Of a DNA stretch of 64,000 nucleotides, positions 59,688-64,000 are shown in pieces; the first letter of the stretch is position 1, and each line of letters begins with the position of its first letter. The DNA is taken from contig NZ_CP071131.1 in assembly GCF_017220215.1 (NCBI RefSeq), forward strand, positions 682,001-746,000. The letters run 5' to 3'. The stretch is from Caballeronia sp. M1242. Its GTDB lineage: Bacteria > Pseudomonadota > Gammaproteobacteria > Burkholderiales > Burkholderiaceae. The notes under the pieces were generated by a model. It had not been told where the DNA came from and searched no databases. It worked only from the letters and a program-made list of their open reading frames with translations. Both the position numbers and the translations under genes were made by a program.

Positions 59688-60815
59688 ATGAAAGCATGGA
59701 CGAATACGATCCGTCATGCGGGCCGGGCAGCGCTCGGCCTCGCGATGGCGACGGCGCTTGCGATGTCGGGAAGCGCGCACGCAGCGGGCAAATACAAGGT
59801 GTTTCTGTCGATGAGCTATGTCGGCAACGACTGGCAGACGGAAGCCGCGAACATGGTCAAGGCCATGGCGAACACGCCGGCGTTGAAGGACAAGGTCGAT
59901 CTCGAAGTGCAGGTCGCGGGCACCGATGCGCAGAAGCAGATTCAGCAGATCAACTCGATGGTGCAGGCGGGCGCGAAGGCCATCATCATCTATCCGATCT
60001 CGCCCACTGCGCTGAATCGCGCGATCAAGAATGCCTGTTCGAAAGGCGTGGTCGTCGCGGCGTATGACGCCGAAGTGACCGAGCCGTGCGCGCACAACGT
60101 GAACATCGACCAGCATCAGGCCGGCACCGTGACCGCGGAATGGCTCGCGAAGACGATCAACGGCAAGGGCAACATCGTGATGATCAACGGCGTGCCGGGC
60201 ACCTCGGTGGACCGCGCGCGCACCGAAGCCGCGAAAGCCGTGTTCGCGAAGTATCCGGGCATCAAGATCGTCGCGGAAGGCACCGGCATGTGGAGTCAGG
60301 CGACGGCCAAGACCGAACTCTCGAAGATTCTCGCCACCAATAGCTGGGACAAGATTGACGGCTTGTGGATGCAGGTCGGCTGCTTCACGGCGGCGTCGAT
60401 GCAACTCGACGCCGGCATCGCGGACGACAAGATCAAGCCGTGCGCGGGGGAATCGTCGAACGGGCATCGCGTGCAGATGCTTCCGCCCGGCGAGGTCAAG
60501 GGACAGGGCGCGTATCGCTCCATCGGCTACCGTTCGATCTCGTACGGCGCGCCGCCGTACTCCGGCGCGATGGCGCTCAAGATGGCTGTCGCGAAGCTCG
60601 ACGGCAAGGACTTCCCGCAGCACATCACGCTCAAGCTGCCGCTCGTGGAGAACGGCCAGTCGAAGCTGTGCAAGACCGGCAGCATCGACGAACTGAAGGC
60701 GGGCTGCACGGCCTTCAGCCCGGACAAGGTGCCGCCGGGCTGGTTCGCGGACATCTACTCCGAGGACACGAAGGAAGTCGGCTTCAACGCGGCGCTCACG
60801 GGCAACCAGGACTAA
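59688..60815 (+). CDS. Sugar-type ABC transporter substrate-binding protein
   Basis: The 375-residue protein has a signal peptide (ALAMSGSAHAA) and the ribose-binding-protein fold: SMSYVGNDWQTEAANMVKAMA, the GTDAQKQIQQINSMVQAGAKAIIIYPISPTAL hinge stretch, and DGLWMQVGCFTAASMQLD. It binds a solute in the periplasm for the ABC transporter encoded by the next two genes. The ligand is not predictable from sequence. GGAGGAAGAC lies just before the ATG. Confidence 0.88.
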   Translation: MKAWTNTIRHAGRAALGLAMATALAMSGSAHAAGKYKVFLSMSYVGNDWQTEAANMVKAMANTPALKDKVDLEVQVAGTDAQKQIQQINSMVQAGAKAIIIYPISPTALNRAIKNACSKGVVVAAYDAEVTEPCAHNVNIDQHQAGTVTAEWLAKTINGKGNIVMINGVPGTSVDRARTEAAKAVFAKYPGIKIVAEGTGMWSQATAKTELSKILATNSWDKIDGLWMQVGCFTAASMQLDAGIADDKIKPCAGESSNGHRVQMLPPGEVKGQGAYRSIGYRSISYGAPPYSGAMALKMAVAKLDGKDFPQHITLKLPLVENGQSKLCKTGSIDELKAGCTAFSPDKVPPGWFADIYSEDTKEVGFNAALTGNQD

Positions 60816-60826
60816 AGGCGCTCATC

Positions 60827-62350
60827 ATGAACGACGCATCTCTGGCGATCGATCTATCGAACGTGACGAAGCGTTTCGGCGCGACGGTCGCACTCGACGG
60901 TGCGTCGTTCCGCGTGAAGCGCGGCGCGGTGCACGCGCTGCTCGGCGAAAACGGCGCCGGCAAATCCACCACGGTCAAGCTGCTGTCCGGGTTGATGCAG
61001 CCGGACGAAGGCAACATCCGCGTGATGGGCGCGGAGGTGGCCATGCGCGGACCGAAGGACGCACATCGGGCGGGCGTGCAGACCGCGTTTCAGGAAATGA
61101 CGCTGGTGCGCGATCTCACGGTCGCGCAAAATCTTCTGATGTCGTACGAGCCGACGGGACTCTTCGGGCGCATCAAGAAGCGCGAAGCGCAGCGGCAGGC
61201 GTCGGAGTGGCTGGAAAAGCTCGAACTCTCCGACGTGCGTCCCGGCGCGTATATCCGCGACCTGTCCTTGCCGGTGCGACAGAAGATCGAGATCGCGAAG
61301 GCGATCGTGCGCGGACCGCAAGTGCTGCTGCTCGACGAGCCCACGTCCGCGCTTTCCGGGCGGGACGTCGCGTGGTTGTCGCGCCGCATCGATGAACTGA
61401 AGGCGAAGGGCGTGACCTTCGTGTTCATCTCGCATCGCATGCAGGAAGTGCGCGAGTTCTGCGACAGCCTTACCGTGTATCGGAACGGTCGCGACGTCGG
61501 CGAGTTCGATGCGGCGGATATTACGGATGACGAAGTAATCAAGCTCGTCATCGGCAGGTCGCTGGAAGCGAAGTATCCGCCGAAGATCGAGCCGCCCGCG
61601 CTGCGCGAAGCGGCGCCGAAGCCGCCTGCGATGGAGGCGCGCGGCGTGCGCGTCGACGGCGTGGTGACCGACTTCGATCTCGTGCTCAAGCCTGGCGAGG
61701 TGCACGGCATTGCCGCGTTGCAGGGAATGGGGCAGCGCGAGCTGTTCGAAGCGCTGTTCGGCGCGACGTATGTCGACGACGGGCAAATCCTCATCGACGG
61801 CAAGCCGGTCACGCTCACCTCCACCGCCGATTCGCTCAAGGCGGGCGTTTCGACGAGCTTTCTGCCGGAGGATCGCAAGACCGAAGGCTTGTTCCTTCGG
61901 CTGGCGGGCGGCGACAACGTGTCCCTGCCGGTCATCGGGCGTTATGCGCGCTTCGGCCTCATCGACCGCAAGCGCGAGCAGGCCGCCATCCGCACGTCGC
62001 TCGCGCAGATGGAAGTCAATCCGCGCGCGCTCTATAAGCCGTGTCTGTCGTTCTCGGGCGGCAACCAGCAGAAGATCGCGATGGCGAAATGGCTGCTCAC
62101 GCAAAGCCGCGTGTGGCTGATGTTCGATCCGACGCGCGGCATCGACGTCGGCACCAAGCATCAGATCTTCGTGCTGATGCGCGCTTTCGCGGCGGCGGGC
62201 GGTTCCGTGCTGTTCTATTCCACCGATGTCCCTGAGCTCGTCAACGTCTGCGACCGCGTGTCAGTGATGTATCGCGGCCGCAATGTCGGCGAGCTTTCCG
62301 GCGACGCGCTCACGGAAGAAAACGTGATGCGCAAGATGCTTTCGACTTGA
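60827..62350 (+). CDS. Sugar-type ABC transporter, double ATP-binding protein
   Basis: The 507-residue protein holds two ATPase domains in tandem, as in RbsA/MglA. Half one has Walker A GENGAGKST, signature LSLPVRQKIEIAKAI and Walker B VLLLDEPTSAL. Half two has IAALQGMGQRELFEALFG, signature SFSGGNQQKIAMAKWL, and MFDPTRGIDVGTKHQ in place of Walker B, the usual degenerate second site of this family. The half-one signature LSLPV is also non-standard (normally LSGGQ-like). It is 11 bases after the binding-protein gene. Confidence 0.9.
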   Translation: MNDASLAIDLSNVTKRFGATVALDGASFRVKRGAVHALLGENGAGKSTTVKLLSGLMQPDEGNIRVMGAEVAMRGPKDAHRAGVQTAFQEMTLVRDLTVAQNLLMSYEPTGLFGRIKKREAQRQASEWLEKLELSDVRPGAYIRDLSLPVRQKIEIAKAIVRGPQVLLLDEPTSALSGRDVAWLSRRIDELKAKGVTFVFISHRMQEVREFCDSLTVYRNGRDVGEFDAADITDDEVIKLVIGRSLEAKYPPKIEPPALREAAPKPPAMEARGVRVDGVVTDFDLVLKPGEVHGIAALQGMGQRELFEALFGATYVDDGQILIDGKPVTLTSTADSLKAGVSTSFLPEDRKTEGLFLRLAGGDNVSLPVIGRYARFGLIDRKREQAAIRTSLAQMEVNPRALYKPCLSFSGGNQQKIAMAKWLLTQSRVWLMFDPTRGIDVGTKHQIFVLMRAFAAAGGSVLFYSTDVPELVNVCDRVSVMYRGRNVGELSGDALTEENVMRKMLST

Positions 62351-62361
62351 GAGGTGCTTCC

Positions 62362-64000
62362 ATGAAGGTAGCCATTGCGTCGCCCGACAGCGAGACCGTC
62401 AAGCCGGGCACGGGAACGGGATGGGGCGCGCGTCTGGACCATCATCGCGGGCTGATCATTGCGGTCGGCGCTTTGTGCGCCATGCTGGCCGCTTGGGTTG
62501 CGCTGTCCGCGACGCCGGTGGGCATGTACGACCTCGGCTCGGTCATTTCCAGCGCGACGACGCTCGCGCTCGCGGCCATCGGACAGACCATCGTCGTGCT
62601 GACCGGAGGCTTCGACTTGTCGGCCTCCGCGGTCGTCTCGCTCGCGAATGTGCTTGCAGTGCGATTCGTACAGGGCACGCCGCTCGAACAATGGATGGGC
62701 GCGGCGCTCATCATCGCGATCGGCGGCGGCATCGGGCTCGTCAACGGCGCGCTGATCGCCTGGTTCCGCCTGCAATCCATCGTCGTCACGCTCGCGACGA
62801 TGTTCATGGTGCAGGGCATGACGCTCCTGATTCAAAACAAGCCGGGCGGCAGTGTCGGCGAGCAGTTCGGCGCATTCCTCACGTCCGATCTGATTCCCGA
62901 GAAATTGCCGATGTCGGCGGGCGTCCTGATCGTCGCGTTGTTGATCTGGGCATTCGTGAAGCGCACGCGCTTCGGCGTGGGCCTGTACGCGCTCGGCAGC
63001 GATCCCGACGGCGCGTTCGCCAACGGCATGCCGGTGACACGCTATCGCATGGCGACGTATGCGCTCGCCGGCATGTTCTACGCGGCGGCGGGGCTGTACG
63101 TGTCGGCGCAGACCGGTTCCGCCGATCCGCTCGTGGGCCGTCCGCTGCTGCTGTCGATGTTCACTGCCGTCGTGCTCGGCGGCACCTTGCTCGGCGGCGG
63201 GCGCGGCGGCTGCGTCGGCACCGTGTTCGCCGCGATGACGCTGATGATCACCGTGAATATCCTGCTGGTGCTGAACGTATCGGCGTTCTTCACGACGATC
63301 GCCGAGGCGGTCATCCTGATTCTCGCGGTGCTCGGTGCGTCGATCGGCAAGGAATCGGCGGCGCGTGAGTCCATGCGTCACGCGGCGCAGTGGCTGAAGG
63401 CGGTGCGAACAGGCACGCGCGTCACGAGCGACGGGCGGGCGCGGCGCGTGTCGTTCCAGGTGAACGACTTCCGCCCGATCGAGAACACGGAGCTCAAGGG
63501 CCGCGCGATCGGCGACTGGATCGAGCGCAATCGCGAATGGGCGAAGTATGTGCTGCCCGCCTATCTGCTTTTCATCGGCGTCGTCGCGGTCACGGGCGTC
63601 GTGTACGGGCCGGGCGTGCTCTTCAGCGCGAACTTCTACAGCAGCCTGCTCACGCTCACGCTGTTCCTCGCGATCCTCGGGCTCGGTCAGGGCGCGGTCA
63701 TCCTGACCGGCGGCCTCGATCTGTCGATGCCGTGGCTCATCACGCTCTCCGGCGTGCTGCTGACGGGCCTCACGCACGGCGTCAATGGCGCGGCCGCGTG
63801 GGCCGTGCCGGTCGTGCTGGGCGTAGGCGTGCTCGTGGGGCTTTTCAACGGCATCGGCGTCGTCATGCTCGGGCTGCCGCCTATCGTGGTCACGCTCGCG
63901 GCCAACGGACTGCTGCAAGGCCTGACGCTCATCTACTGCAACGGCTCGCCGCAAGGCTGGGCGCCGTCGGCGGTCAGCGACTTCACCAATGGCCGGCTCG
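62362..64000 (+). CDS. Sugar-type ABC transporter permease, tandem fusion of two permease units (3' truncated)
   Basis: The visible 546 residues contain two RbsC-type permease units in one frame. Unit one (residues ~30-330) has the GGFDLSASAVVSLANVLAVRF signature and GRPLLLSMFTAVVLGGTLLGGGRG; a charged linker of about 60 residues (RHAAQWLKAVRTGTRVTSDG) follows; unit two starts near residue 395 with a second GGLDLSMPWLITLSGVLLTG. Most such transporters use two copies of a single-unit permease, so fusion is unusual. The end of unit two is cut by the window edge. GAGAGG lies before the ATG. It serves the ABC system with the two preceding genes. Confidence 0.88.
   Translation, partial: MKVAIASPDSETVKPGTGTGWGARLDHHRGLIIAVGALCAMLAAWVALSATPVGMYDLGSVISSATTLALAAIGQTIVVLTGGFDLSASAVVSLANVLAVRFVQGTPLEQWMGAALIIAIGGGIGLVNGALIAWFRLQSIVVTLATMFMVQGMTLLIQNKPGGSVGEQFGAFLTSDLIPEKLPMSAGVLIVALLIWAFVKRTRFGVGLYALGSDPDGAFANGMPVTRYRMATYALAGMFYAAAGLYVSAQTGSADPLVGRPLLLSMFTAVVLGGTLLGGGRGGCVGTVFAAMTLMITVNILLVLNVSAFFTTIAEAVILILAVLGASIGKESAARESMRHAAQWLKAVRTGTRVTSDGRARRVSFQVNDFRPIENTELKGRAIGDWIERNREWAKYVLPAYLLFIGVVAVTGVVYGPGVLFSANFYSSLLTLTLFLAILGLGQGAVILTGGLDLSMPWLITLSGVLLTGLTHGVNGAAAWAVPVVLGVGVLVGLFNGIGVVMLGLPPIVVTLAANGLLQGLTLIYCNGSPQGWAPSAVSDFTNGRL

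Noticed and set aside
62215..63954. A 579-codon minus-strand frame opposite the ABC permease
   Set aside because: Antisense of a clear permease gene, with skewed composition and no recognisable domain.
1..64000. CRISPR arrays, tRNA or rRNA genes, insertion sequences, integrases, origins
   Set aside because: Looked for and not recognised by reading. Short repeated motifs seen are promoter elements or hairpins.

Overview
The base composition (GC-rich, G/C-rich third codon positions), the gene families and the operon types point to a plant-associated Burkholderiaceae bacterium, most likely Caballeronia or Paraburkholderia. This assignment rests on gene content only. No tRNA, rRNA, CRISPR array, transposase or integrase was recognised. 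Nearly all of the window is protein-coding.

Layout. 1-8.7 kb is a mixed region: the end of a hybrid histidine kinase, a CheB-like methylesterase, a phospholipase D/cardiolipin synthase lipoprotein, small proteins, an SDR with its divergent LysR, a MarR-GNAT fusion with two operator palindromes in its promoter, and an exported NHL-repeat protein. 8.9-22.4 kb is a complete indole-3-acetic acid (auxin) degradation cluster: iacG-E-H-I-B-tautomerase-D-C, a LysR gene, iacF, an MFS gene, a second LysR, an EthD-like gene, iacA and a second MFS gene. 22.7-26.5 kb adds an outer-membrane porin and catBCA. Together these can take auxin to catechol and on through ortho cleavage. The heptamer GTCAAAT occurs in the promoter region of each of the five catabolic transcription units.

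26.7-33.1 kb is an acetoin-dehydrogenase region: the sigma-54 activator acoR, a good -24/-12 promoter and acoXABC, closed by a strong terminator. 33.1-38.3 kb holds a cupin, an AhpD-like protein and an NmrA-like protein opposite a MocR regulator, then a small secreted protein and an OFA-type MFS transporter. A decayed gene fragment follows.

39.2-44.1 kb is the most unusual part. A short AMP-ligase resembling the p-coumarate:CoA ligase of photoactive yellow proteins is followed by a photoactive yellow protein homologue that keeps the chromophore cysteine. Next come a PAS-PAS-GGDEF diguanylate cyclase and a PAS-GGDEF-EAL protein, which share a related N-terminal PAS domain. I read this as a candidate blue-light-to-c-di-GMP module in which one photoreceptor could act on both synthesis and breakdown of the messenger.

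44.2-48.7 kb holds a GNAT acetyltransferase, a three-domain CheW and a soluble triple-PAS chemoreceptor, and a GAF protein. 48.8-64 kb is carbon-acid uptake and catabolism: an M20 carbamoylase-type amidase; a TRAP transporter (dctP, fused dctQM) with a LacI regulator, a 2-hydroxyacid dehydrogenase and a TIM-barrel hydrolase; then a GntR regulator with an SDR, a BKACE enzyme, a metallo-beta-lactamase-fold lactonase and a sugar-type ABC transporter whose permease is a tandem fusion cut by the window end.
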